64,000 nucleotides of DNA from contig CAWICZ010000008.1 in the NCBI GenBank assembly GCA_963834825.1, forward strand, positions 128,559 to 192,558. The letters are read 5' to 3'. Both the position numbers and the translations under genes were made by a program. The stretch comes from JACDAN01 sp963834825 (GTDB lineage Bacteria; Actinomycetota; Thermoleophilia; Gaiellales; Gaiellaceae). Positions 26,951 through 35,389 of the stretch are shown in pieces. Every line of letters begins with the position of its first letter. Within the stretch, counting starts at the first letter, position 1. Below the pieces are notes generated by a model, which worked only from the letters and a program-made list of their open reading frames with translations, was not told where the DNA came from and searched no databases.

Positions 26951-27614
26951 TCGCCTGAACGTGAGCGTCCAGCGGACGGTCGTCCGCTGAGTGCGCTGCA
27001 GCAGTGGATCCTCGTTGAGCGTGTCCTGCCGCCTGCCCGACGCGCGCGCGAAGACACGCAGCGACCGTCCGGCGAGCAGCGCGTCCTGGTCGATTCGGCC
27101 CGGGAACTGATCGATCCACCCGCCGGGTAGCGACCGATCGAGGCCGCAGGCCGTCACGTTGCTGCGGGTTGCGGGCCGTCGAAACACGATCGCGTTCCGG
27201 CCGCTCCTGAAGGCGGCTCGCAGGCGGAGCACCGACCCGGTCGCGCGAGCGCAGTCGCCGGTCAGCTTCTCGGGAGGCAGGAACCGGCAGCGCTTGATCT
27301 CGGCGTACGACCCGGCGAGCCTCGTCGCCGCGACTCGAAGCATGCCGACCTGCGCCGGGCGGTACACGACGCGCGACGCACTGCCCGACACCTCGATCGT
27401 GATCGGCCGGAGGCTCCTGATCGCGAGCTCGCGGCCCCCCTCACCGGTGCGCTGCGACGAGCAGTCTTCCGCGACGACGATGCGCTCGTAGGTCAGGTTG
27501 TCCACGATCTTCCCCTGGAGAGTGACCGCGAACCTGGCGGGCTGCTGGGCAGCCTGCGGCTGCGAGCGGGGCAGCCACGAGCGCCGCGAGGAAACCGAGG
27601 GCGGCGAGCCTCAT
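26942..27614 (-). CDS. Secreted protein of unknown function, frameshifted after the signal peptide
   Basis: ATG 27614 begins a signal peptide (MRLAALGFLAALVAAPLAAA) in one frame, and the remainder (about 200 residues) is in another. Removing one G at 27553-27554 gives a clean Ala-rich cleavage site followed by QQPARFAVTLQGKIVDNLTY and then ERIVVAEDCSSQRTGEGGRE. The total span is 3n+1. The mature domain is rich in beta strands and has four cysteines (for example EDCSS, KRCRFLPP, GDCARA, TACGLDR), as in secreted disulphide-bonded proteins. No family is recognised. Its start overlaps the stop of the upstream GNAT gene (ATGA), so it is in the EamA-GNAT transcription unit. Confidence 0.65.
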
Positions 27615-28150
27615 GGCTCCAGATCTTCCCTGACCAGGCCGAAAATAATCGCATCCACCCACTCCCCGTGCCGCTCGTACGCCTTGCGCTTCACCCCCTC
27701 GCGGACGAAACCGGCGCGCTCGGCGTGGCGGACGGCGCGATCGTTGAAGCCGTAGCACTCGAGTTGAAGGCGATGGAAGCCGAGATCGAAGATGAGGTGG
27801 CGTTGGAAGAGCCGGGCCGCCTGGTCGGCCAAGCGGCGGCCGCGGAACTCGGGATGCACCGCGAGGCCGCCGAGGTTCGCGATCCGGTTGCGGCGGTTGG
27901 CAAGCGAGAACTCCATCGTCCCGGCGCGCGTCCAGCCGTCGGCGGCCGGAACCTCGATCACGAAGACGCCTGACTCACGCGGCGCCGCCTGTGACGCGCG
28001 GATCTGCTCCAGCACGCTCTCGTGGTCCCGCGATCGCGACGCGGCCAGGAACGGCTCTACGTCCTCGTAGGTCAACAGGCCGACGATGAAGTCGGCGTCG
28101 GCGTCGATTGCGCGGCGGAGCCGGAGCCCATCGCCGTCGACGACGGTCAC
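27611..28150 (-). CDS. GNAT family N-acetyltransferase
   Basis: The product is 179 residues, similar to RimJ/RimL-type acetyltransferases. The acetyl-CoA loop region is LGGLAVHPEFRGRRLADQAA, where the usual QxxGxG/A is replaced by EFRGRRLA. It is followed by FHRLQLECYGFNDRAVRHAE and AGFVREGVKRKAYERHG, typical of this subgroup. It acetylates an amine of a protein or small molecule, with substrate not deducible. Its GTG start overlaps the stop of the EamA gene by 4 bp (GTGA) and its stop overlaps the start of the secreted-protein gene, forming a three-gene coupled unit. Confidence 0.9.
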   Translation of the reverse strand: MTVVDGDGLRLRRAIDADADFIVGLLTYEDVEPFLAASRSRDHESVLEQIRASQAAPRESGVFVIEVPAADGWTRAGTMEFSLANRRNRIANLGGLAVHPEFRGRRLADQAARLFQRHLIFDLGFHRLQLECYGFNDRAVRHAERAGFVREGVKRKAYERHGEWVDAIIFGLVREDLEP

Positions 28151-29058
28151 GGCGTCGGCGCGGGAACCGGCTGGCGTCGCCTGAGCGGTCGGACGAGGCC
28201 GGAGGCGAGCGCGACCCCGGCGAGGATCAGGGCGAGCCCGGCGATCGCGGTGGCGCGGATCGGCTCGTCGAGGAAGACCGCGCCGTAGACGAGCGCCGTC
28301 GGTGGGAGCAGGTAGACGACGAGGCTTGCCCGCGACGAACCGTGGTGATCGATCAGGCTCAGGTACAGGAGCAGTCCGACAGCGGTGCCGACGAGCCCGA
28401 GGATGGCGACTGCCGCCAGTGCCTCCCAGCCGGGCAGCTGCGACGGGCCCTGGGCGATGCCGAAGGGGAGGATGACGACCAGCCCCCAGCAGGCCGAAGC
28501 GGTCGAGACGAGCAGTCCGGACGAATCGCCGAGCTTGTGCTGGCTGTAGAGGGAGCCGGCCGCGTACGAGATCGAGGCGAGGACGACGGCCAGCGTCCCG
28601 ACCGCGCCGGACCAGCCTCCGTGAGGGTCGACGCCGACGAGCACGCCGACTCCGGCGAGCCCGAGCGCCATCCCGAGGGCACGTACCCCCGTGACCCGCT
28701 CGCTGCGAGCGAACCAGATCGCGAGCAGAGCGACGAAGATGGGCATCGAGGCGTTGGCGATCGCGGCGATGCCCGAATCGATCCGGGTTTGACCCCAGGC
28801 GATCAGCCAGAAGGGGAGCGCGGTGCTGATGACGCCGAGAACGAAGCCGGCTCGCCCGAAGTCGCGCAGGCAGCGGACCGCCTGGGTGAAGCCGCGGCGC
28901 GCGACGAGGATCCCGCCCAGCGCCGCCGACGCGAACAGGAGCCGCCCGGTCATCGTCGCAGCCGGAGTGAGATCGTCAAGGGCGATCTCGATGAACATGA
29001 ACGACGAGCCCCAGATCGCTGCGAGCACCAGCAGGGGCGTGACGTATCCGCGCGGCAC
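28147..29058 (-). CDS. EamA/DMT family transporter
   Basis: The product is 303 residues with ten predicted transmembrane helices in two EamA halves. The first begins PLLVLAAIWGSSFMFIEIAL and the second LAVVLASISYAAGSLYSQHK. Conserved glycine/proline-rich loops such as GQTRIDSGIAAIANASMPIF are typical of drug/metabolite exporters. Substrate is unknown. The start GTG at 29058 is divergent from purL, whose coding start lies only about 45 bp away, so both promoters must overlap. Confidence 0.92.
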   Translation of the reverse strand: MPRGYVTPLLVLAAIWGSSFMFIEIALDDLTPAATMTGRLLFASAALGGILVARRGFTQAVRCLRDFGRAGFVLGVISTALPFWLIAWGQTRIDSGIAAIANASMPIFVALLAIWFARSERVTGVRALGMALGLAGVGVLVGVDPHGGWSGAVGTLAVVLASISYAAGSLYSQHKLGDSSGLLVSTASACWGLVVILPFGIAQGPSQLPGWEALAAVAILGLVGTAVGLLLYLSLIDHHGSSRASLVVYLLPPTALVYGAVFLDEPIRATAIAGLALILAGVALASGLVRPLRRRQPVPAPTP

Positions 29059-29102
29059 CTTCTCACGGTAACGCGTCCGTCGCGGCGACTATTCTCAGTT
29101 TC

Positions 29103-31003
29103 CTGACGCGGGTCGTCGAGCAGCCGCTCCACCGTGCACTCGGCCTCACGGACGAGGAGCTCGACCGTATCTGCGAGTTGCTCGAGCGGGACCCGAACCA
29201 CTTCGAGCTCGCCGTCTTCTCGCTGCTCTGGTCGGAGCACTGCGGCTACAAGCACTCGGCGCTGCTGCTGAAGCGGCTGCCCTCGGGCGGAGAGCGGGTG
29301 CTTCAGGGCCCCGGCGAGAACGCTGGCGTCCTCGACCTCGGCGACGGCGAGGCGGTGGCATTCAAGGTCGAGAGCCACAACCACCCCTCGGCCGTCGAGC
29401 CGTTCCAGGGTGCCGCGACCGGTATCGGCGGAATCCTGCGCGACGTGATCGCGATGGGTGCGCGTCCGATCGCGCTCCTCGACGGGCTGCGCTTCGCCGA
29501 GCCCGGGTGGATGTTCGAGCGCGCCGTCGCCGGGATCGGCCACTACGGAAACTGCGTCGGTGTGCCGACGGTCGGCGGCGAGGCCGTGTTCGACGAGGCC
29601 TATCGCGGCAACTGCCTCGTCAATGCGATGTGCGTGGGGCTGCTGCCGACCGAGCGCGTCGTCCGGGCGAAGGCGACCGTGCCCGGTCGGGCGATCGTGC
29701 TCTACGGCGCGACCACCGGGCGCGACGGCATCGGCGGCGCGAGCGTGCTCGCGAGCCAGGAGCTCGGCGAGGAGGACTCGGACAAGCGGCCGACAGTCCA
29801 GATCGGCGATCCGTTCACGGGCAAGAAGCTGATCGAGGCGAGCATGGAGCTCGTCGAGCTCGGCCTCGTCGACTCGCTTCAGGACTGCGGCGCCGCCGGG
29901 CTTGCCTCGGCGCTCGCCGAGATGGCGCGCGACGGCGACGGGCGTCGACGTCGAGCTCGACCGAGTCCCGCTTCGCGAGGACGACCTCGAGGCCTGGGAG
30001 ATCATGATCTCCGAGAGCCAGGAACGGATGATCTGCGTCACCGATCGGGTCGACGAGGTCGCGGGGATCTGTCGCAAGTGGGAGCTGGCCTGGGCAGTGA
30101 TCGGTGAGGTCACGGACCGCGGCGAGCTGCGCGCGTTCCACGACGGTGAGGTCGTCGGCGAGATCCCTGCGCGCCTGCTCACCGAGGAGTGTCCGCGCTA
30201 CCGGGTGCCGACGCTCCCGAAGGAGGCCGCGCCCGCGTCGCCGCCGCTCGAGCCGAACGTCCGCAGCCGGCTCTGGATCTACGAACGCTACGACCAGCTC
30301 GTCGGATCGCGCACGGTCCGGCGACCCGGGCTCGACGCCGCTGTCCTCCGGCTCCGCCCGTCCTACCGCGGCCTGGCGGTTTCGCTGGACGGGCCACCGA
30401 TCGGCGAGCGCGACCCGTTTCGTGCCGGCGCGCTCGCGGTGCTGGACGCGGCCCGCAACGTCGCCTGCGTCGGCGGCGAGCCGATCGGGCTCACCGACTG
30501 TCTCAACTTCGGCAACCCGGAGAAGCCGGAGATCGCGTGGGAGCTCGAGCAGGCGATCGAGGCAATGGCCCAGGCGGCCGAGGCGCTCGGGATTCCGGTC
30601 GTCTCCGGGAACGTCTCGCTCTACAACGACACCGACGGCCGCTCGATCCCACCGACCCCGGTCGTCGGCTGCGTCGGCCTGGTCGAGGACGTTCGCTTCG
30701 TGCCGCAAGCGTGGCGCTCCGGTGACATCGTCTCCGTGGTGCGCGAGGCTTAGTAACACTGTGTTACTTGGGAAAACGGAGCTCGCTCACGAGGCGGAGC
30801 TGATCGGGCTGGTGTGGCGCTCGGCTCCTGGGCTTTCGCTGGTTCACGACGTCTCGGACGGCGGGCTCGACGCGACCCTTCGGGAGATGGCCGAATGGAG
30901 CGGAGTCAGCGCTGAGATCGCCGTGTCAGATCCCGACACGGTTCGCTTCGTCCTCGCCGGCGACCACGTCCCCGATTTCGCCGAGGAGGTGGGAACCGTC
31001 TAG
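29103..31003 (+). CDS. purL: Phosphoribosylformylglycinamidine synthase PurL, compact, with two frameshifts
   Basis: PurL converts FGAR to FGAM with ATP and glutamine-derived ammonia in purine synthesis. The N-terminal segment LHRALGLTDEELDRICELL is in frame upstream of any ATG/GTG/TTG. CTG 29103 is the best start. Signature parts are FSLLWSEHCGYKHSALLL, AFKVESHNHPSAVEPFQGAA, GVPTVGGEAVFDEAYRGNCL, SLQDCGAAGLASALAEMA and VHDVSDGGLDATLREMAE. One extra base near 29936-29940 and one in TT at 30750-30751 split it into three frames. After correction it has about 632 residues, versus about 740 in ordinary small PurL. The loss lies in the C-terminal domain, which ends VPDFAEEVGTV right before purF (TAGATG). 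PurQ and PurS genes are not in the window. Confidence 0.9.
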
Positions 31004-32384
31004 ATGTGCGGCGTGTTCGGCATCCGCGCGACGGATCGCGATGTCGCACGCGTCGCGTACTTCGGGCTCTTCGCGCTTCAGCACCGCGGCCAGGAATCTG
31101 CGGGGATCGCGGTCTCCGACCAGGGCCGCCTGACCGTCCTCAGGGACATGGGCCTCGTCGCGCAGGTCTTCTCGGAGCAGACGCTGCGCGGGCTCCAGGG
31201 CGATGTCGCGATCGGGCACACGCGCTACTCGACGACAGGGTCGACGCACTGGGCGAACGCACAGCCGCTCGTCCACCACGGCCGCACGCGAGTCGTCGCG
31301 CTCGGGCACAACGGCAACCTGACGAATGCCGAGGAGCTGCGCGCGGAGCTCGCCGAGGACGGTGTCCGACCGGCGTCGACCTCCGACTCCGAGTTGATCG
31401 GCGCGCTGATCGCCAACGATCCCGCTCCGCTCGCGGACGCGGTCGGCAACACGCTCAGCCGGCTCGAAGGCGCCTCGACGGTCGTCGCCCTCGCCGAGGG
31501 CAGGCTGCTCGGCTTCCGCGACCCGCTCGGCTTCCGACCGCTGGTCGTCGGGCGGCTCGGCGACGACTGGGTGCTGGCCTCCGAGACCTGCGCGCTCGAC
31601 CTCGTCGGCGCCAAGTTCGAACGTGACGTGCGTCCGGGCGAGCTCGTCGTGATCGACGGCGGGCTCGAGTCGCATCAGGTCGTCGAGCCGGCCCGCCGCG
31701 CTCTTTGTCTGTTCGAGTTCATCTACCTCGCCCGACCGGACTCGCGGCTGGACACGGAGGAGGTGCATGCCGCGCGTGTCCGCATGGGCGAGGCCCTGGC
31801 GCGCGAGGCTCCGGTCGTCGCCGACCTCGTGATGCCCGTTCCCGATTCCGGGACGCCGGCGGCAATCGGCTTCGCGCGGGCCTCGGGGATCAGCGTACCA
31901 CGAGGGCCTGATCAAGAACCGGTACGTCGGCCGAACGTTCATCCAGCCCGACCAGGGCCTTCGCGAGCAAGGCGTCAGGTTGAAGTACAACCCGCTCGCC
32001 GAGGTCTCCGGGAAGCGCGTCGTCGTCGTCGACGACTCGATTGTCCGCGGGACGACGATGCGCCAGCTCGTGGCCATGCTCCGAGAAGCGGGCGCGACCG
32101 AGGTGCACGTCCGAGTCTCCTCGCCCCCGGTTATCTCGCCGTGCTTCTACGGGATCGACTTCGGCGACGACACGCAGCTCGTCGCGGCCCGGCAGTCGGT
32201 TGACGAGACTCAGCGCCAGATCGGCGCGACATCGCTCGCGCACCTCTCGCTCGACGGCGCCCAGCAGGCGACCGGACGACCGGGCTCCGAGTTCTGCCGC
32301 GCCTGCTTCACGAAGGAGTATCCGACCCGCATTCCGGCGGGCCGGACACTCGCCAAGCTTCGGTTCGAACCTGCTGCCGTCTAG
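31004..32384 (+). CDS. purF: Amidophosphoribosyltransferase PurF, one frameshift
   Basis: PurF makes phosphoribosylamine from PRPP and glutamine, the first committed purine step. The start MCGVFGIRA leaves Cys2 as the glutaminase nucleophile after Met removal. N-terminal amidotransferase (Ntn) motifs include ALQHRGQESAGIAV and IGHTRYSTTGSTHWANAQP. The PRPP-binding site is VVVVDDSIVRGTTMRQL. Cysteines in LCLFEFIYLARP, VISPCFYGIDF and SEFCRACF match the four ligands of the Bacillus-type [4Fe-4S] cluster. One extra base at about 31894 breaks the frame between GFARASGIS and YHEGLIKNRYVGRTFIQP. The corrected length is 459 residues, normal for the family. It starts directly after the purL stop. Confidence 0.92.
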
Positions 32385-32387
32385 CGG

Positions 32388-32660
32388 CTACTGCTCCAGC
32401 ACGCGGCTGGCCTTCGCAATGCCGCGCGAAAGGAGATAGGCGACCGTCGTGAACATGAAGAACTGGAACCACGACGCGGCGTCCAGCACGTCGGACGCCC
32501 ACGCCACGATCCAGGCGACGATCAGCGCGACCAGGTAGAGCGCGAACTCCGCGTTGCCGGGGATCGGCAGGCGGGCGACGTCGACCGTGACCCCGCCGCC
32601 CCCGTAGCTGCGGGTGCTCGTGGTCTCCGTCGGCTGATCAGGCGTTGGGACTGTGGACAT
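32388..32660 (-). CDS. Small two-helix membrane protein
   Basis: The product is 90 residues. A Thr/Gly-rich cytosolic N-terminus (about 1-35) is followed by two hydrophobic helices (FALYLVALIVAWIVAWASDV and WFQFFMFTTVAYLLSRGIAK). No family is recognised with certainty. It resembles small actinobacterial membrane proteins of unknown role. It converges with purF with a 3-bp gap, and its start lies 13 bp downstream of the VOC gene stop, so those two are likely co-transcribed. Confidence 0.7.
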   Translation of the reverse strand: MSTVPTPDQPTETTSTRSYGGGGVTVDVARLPIPGNAEFALYLVALIVAWIVAWASDVLDAASWFQFFMFTTVAYLLSRGIAKASRVLEQ

Positions 32661-32673
32661 CTCGCTCCTTTCG

Positions 32674-33093
32674 TCAGGCTGCTTGCCCGGGAATGTGGAG
32701 GATCTCGAGCTTCAATCCGTCCGGGTCGTAGAAGAACACGGCGTAGTACCCCGGCTGGTAGGTGTATTCCTCCGGCCCGCTCTCGATTTCGGCGCCCTGC
32801 CCTTCGAGCCAGGCGGCGCGTTCGTCGACCATGCCCCGCGAGTAGGCCTCGAACGCGACGTGGTGGAGGCCGAGCCGGTAGCGATCGAACTCGCCCGCCG
32901 TCTCGGACTGAGTCTCGCGCAGACCGATCGAGCTCCCGGGGCCCCAGAGGTACCAGATCGTCTCGCCACGCTCACCTTCGACCTCCGAGAGACCGTGCCA
33001 GCCCAGCGGGCCGAGCAGATCGCGGTAGAACGGCAGGCTGCGCTCGATCGACGAGACGACGAGGTCGACATGATGGACGCCGCTCGAGCGCAT
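32674..33093 (-). CDS. VOC family protein (glyoxalase/dioxygenase fold)
   Basis: The product is 139 residues. Two beta-alpha-beta3 modules are visible, starting with GVHHVDLVVSSIERSLPFYR and LGLHHVAFEAYSRGMVDERA and ending FFYDPDGLKLEILHIPG. Histidines (GVHHVD, LGLHHVAF) and Glu (KLEILH) are in the usual metal-ligand places. The reaction is not deducible: VOC proteins include glyoxalases, dioxygenases, epimerases and thiol transferases. It sits between purF and ctaG on the opposite strand. Confidence 0.88.
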   Translation of the reverse strand: MRSSGVHHVDLVVSSIERSLPFYRDLLGPLGWHGLSEVEGERGETIWYLWGPGSSIGLRETQSETAGEFDRYRLGLHHVAFEAYSRGMVDERAAWLEGQGAEIESGPEEYTYQPGYYAVFFYDPDGLKLEILHIPGQAA

Positions 33094-33111
33094 GTGGCGT
33101 GACGAACGAGT

Positions 33112-33933
33112 TCAGCCTGCCCTCTCGAGCTCCTTCCCACGGCCATAGCGAACGGCGCGGCGAACCGTGCGGGGGTCAACGCCCTCCTCGATCAGCCGCT
33201 GGCGCAGCTCGCCCTCGTCGGCGAGCTTCAAAAACAGCCACGCCAACGCGCCGATCGTCACCAGTGAGCCCTCGATCATCATGATCGTCCCCGCGTGGCC
33301 CTGGTCTTCGAGCGGGCCGATCCCCCATTTCGGCGTGCCGTCGTCGTACGCCGGGTAGATGACCGTCCCCGACCAGATGAAGATGTTGCCGAGCACCGTC
33401 TCGATCAGCCTGACCGCGAGCACGTAGCCGAACTTCGCGGCGGTACCGAACCACTCCGGGCCCGGCAAGACCTCGATGACCGCGGCCCACATCAGCACGC
33501 CGGTCGTAAAGAAGAGGACGTGCTCGAGCGCGTGGACGGCGTCGTGGTTGAGCGCCGCCTCGTACAGCCGCGGAAGGTGCCAGACGTAGAGGTTGATCGT
33601 CCAGAGGGGCAGTGCGACGAGTGGATGCGCGAGGATCTTGAGGCCCGACGTCGGCCCGAAGGCGAGGAGTGGCCGGAGCAGCGGGCCGGTCAGGCCGATC
33701 GCGAAGGCCAGCGCCGCGAGGTCGCCGATGACTACGTGCTGGAGCATGTGCATGAAGAAGAGCTCGTCCTCCAGGGGCATCAGCGAGCCGGCGGTCAGGA
33801 GGACGAGGGAGAGCGCGAACGACGCGATCCGCCACCAGGCGACCGGCGTCCCGCGACGCGCCAGCGTCCGGGCGCGGACTGCGTACATCACGCCGAGCAC
33901 GGCGACCGGCAAGAGCTGGAAGAGGCTCGTCAC
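33112..33933 (-). CDS. ctaG: caa3-type cytochrome c oxidase assembly factor CtaG
   Basis: The product is 273 residues with seven predicted transmembrane helices. Metal-binding-type histidine motifs typical of caa3_CtaG are conserved: FFMHMLQHVVIGD, LYVWHLPRLYEAALNHDAVH with ALEHVLFFTTGVLMWA, and EDQGHAGTIMMIEG. The family is needed for copper loading of the Cu-A/Cu-B centres of cytochrome oxidase in Bacillus. The C-terminal tail is charged (EEGVDPRTVRRAVRYGRGKE). It stands alone here among purine genes, with no oxidase genes in the window. Confidence 0.9.
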   Translation of the reverse strand: MTSLFQLLPVAVLGVMYAVRARTLARRGTPVAWWRIASFALSLVLLTAGSLMPLEDELFFMHMLQHVVIGDLAALAFAIGLTGPLLRPLLAFGPTSGLKILAHPLVALPLWTINLYVWHLPRLYEAALNHDAVHALEHVLFFTTGVLMWAAVIEVLPGPEWFGTAAKFGYVLAVRLIETVLGNIFIWSGTVIYPAYDDGTPKWGIGPLEDQGHAGTIMMIEGSLVTIGALAWLFLKLADEGELRQRLIEEGVDPRTVRRAVRYGRGKELERAG

Positions 33934-33959
33934 TCGTCCCCTTTAGAGTCCGACACGAA

Positions 33960-34853
33960 TTGGAGGGTAGGACGTACGAGTCCGCCGGGGTCTCGCTGGC
34001 GATCGCAGAGTCGGTCGTCGAGCGGCTTCGCGGTGCCGTCGAGTCCACAGGCGCGAGCAACTTCGGCGCCTTCGCCGGCCTCTACCCCCTGGACGACAGC
34101 CGGCTGCTCGCCGCTTCGACCGACTCGGTCGGGACGAAGCTCATCCTCGCGCGCGAACGTGGACGACTCCGCGACTGCGGCGCCGACCTCGCGGCGCACT
34201 GCATCAACGACGTGATCACGACCGGCGCCCGGCCGCTCTTCCTCCTCGACTACGTCGCCGCCGCCTCGATCGACCTCGAGCAGGTCGCAGAGCTCGTCGA
34301 CGGCGCCGCGGAGGTCTGTCGCACCGCCGGGGCTGTGCTCGTCGGGGGCGAGACAGCCGAGCTTCCGGGGATCTACCGCGAGGGCGAGCTCGACTTCGCC
34401 GGAACGTGCGTGGGGATCGTCGAGCCCGGGCTGCTCATCGACGGCTCGCTCATCCGAGAGGGCGACCTCGTCGTCGGCTTTCCCTCGGCCGGTGTCCACG
34501 CCAACGGGTTCACGCTCGTTCGGCGCGTCCTCGAACAGGAGAACTACGACGGCGAAGATCTCCTCGCCCCTACTCGTCTCTACCTCGACGAGGTGCGCCG
34601 CGTGCCGGCTGCCCACGGCTTGGCACACGTCACGGGTGGAGGGATCGCCGGCAACCTCGAACGGATCCTCCCGGAGGGCCTCCGCGGGGAGATCGACTGG
34701 GACGCCTGGGAGCGTCCACCGGTCTTCGGTTGGCTGGGGCGGCACGTCGACGAGGAGGAGCTGCGGCGCGTCTTCAACCTCGGGATCGGGTACTGCGCGG
34801 TCGTCCCGGAGGCGGAAGCCGGCCTGGTGATCGGCCGCATCGTGCGCGCGTGA
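33960..34853 (+). CDS. purM: Phosphoribosylformylglycinamidine cyclo-ligase PurM
   Basis: PurM (AIR synthetase) closes FGAM to AIR using ATP. The product is 297 residues, somewhat shorter than the usual 345. Signature segments are TYESAGVSLAIAESVVERLR, LLAASTDSVGTKLILARERG, DLAAHCINDVITTGARPLFL, AVLVGGETAELPGIYREGEL, VVGFPSAGVHANGFTLVRRV, GLAHVTGGGIAGNLERILPE and RVFNLGIGYCAVV. The TTG start at 33960 is the first of the frame, and nothing better is upstream. Its stop overlaps the purN start as GTGA, so PurM, PurN and PurH are made from one coupled unit. Confidence 0.95.
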   Translation: MEGRTYESAGVSLAIAESVVERLRGAVESTGASNFGAFAGLYPLDDSRLLAASTDSVGTKLILARERGRLRDCGADLAAHCINDVITTGARPLFLLDYVAAASIDLEQVAELVDGAAEVCRTAGAVLVGGETAELPGIYREGELDFAGTCVGIVEPGLLIDGSLIREGDLVVGFPSAGVHANGFTLVRRVLEQENYDGEDLLAPTRLYLDEVRRVPAAHGLAHVTGGGIAGNLERILPEGLRGEIDWDAWERPPVFGWLGRHVDEEELRRVFNLGIGYCAVVPEAEAGLVIGRIVRA

Positions 34854-35389
34854 TCGGCGTACTTGTCTCCGGTGAGGGAACGAATCTCCAGGCGCTGATC
34901 GACGCCGGGCTCCCGATCGTCTGCGTGGCGTCCAGCAAGCCGGCCGTGCGGGCACTCGAGCGCGCGCAGGCAGCCGGAATCGACACGGGAGTCTTCGCCG
35001 CGGACGATTACGAGACGCGCGAAGCCCGGGACGAGGCGCTGGCCCTGTGGCTCGACGAGCACGGCGTCGACCTCGTCGTCTGCGCCGGTTTCATGCAGCT
35101 CCTGCGGAAGCCGTTCTTCGACCACTACGGCGGGCGGATCGTGAACACCCACTCGGCGCCCCTTCCGGACTTCCCCGGTGCGCACCCGATCGAAGACGTC
35201 CTCGCCGCCGGTGCCGCCGAGTCCGCGGCGACCGTGCACTACGTCGACGAGGGCATCGATACCGGGGCGGTCATCGTCGCCGAGCGGGTGCCGGTGCTCG
35301 AGGGTGACACGGTCGAGACGCTGCGGGCGCGCGTTCAGGCCGTGGAGCACCGCCTGCTGCCCGCGGTCGTCAAGGAGCTCATCAGCTGA
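34850..35389 (+). CDS. purN: Phosphoribosylglycinamide formyltransferase PurN
   Basis: PurN transfers a formyl group from 10-formyl-THF to GAR. The GTG start at 34850 overlaps the purM stop (GTGA) and gives 179 residues. The N-terminus VIGVLVSGEGTNLQALIDAG is the PRPP-derivative-binding loop. Catalytic residues are present: Asn and first His in RIVNTHSAPLPDFPGAHPIE, second His in AATVHYVDEGID and Asp in DEGIDTGAVIVAE. The usual NIHPS is NTHSA here, a small variation. The stop overlaps a CTG that starts purH (CTGA). Confidence 0.95.
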   Translation: MIGVLVSGEGTNLQALIDAGLPIVCVASSKPAVRALERAQAAGIDTGVFAADDYETREARDEALALWLDEHGVDLVVCAGFMQLLRKPFFDHYGGRIVNTHSAPLPDFPGAHPIEDVLAAGAAESAATVHYVDEGIDTGAVIVAERVPVLEGDTVETLRARVQAVEHRLLPAVVKELIS

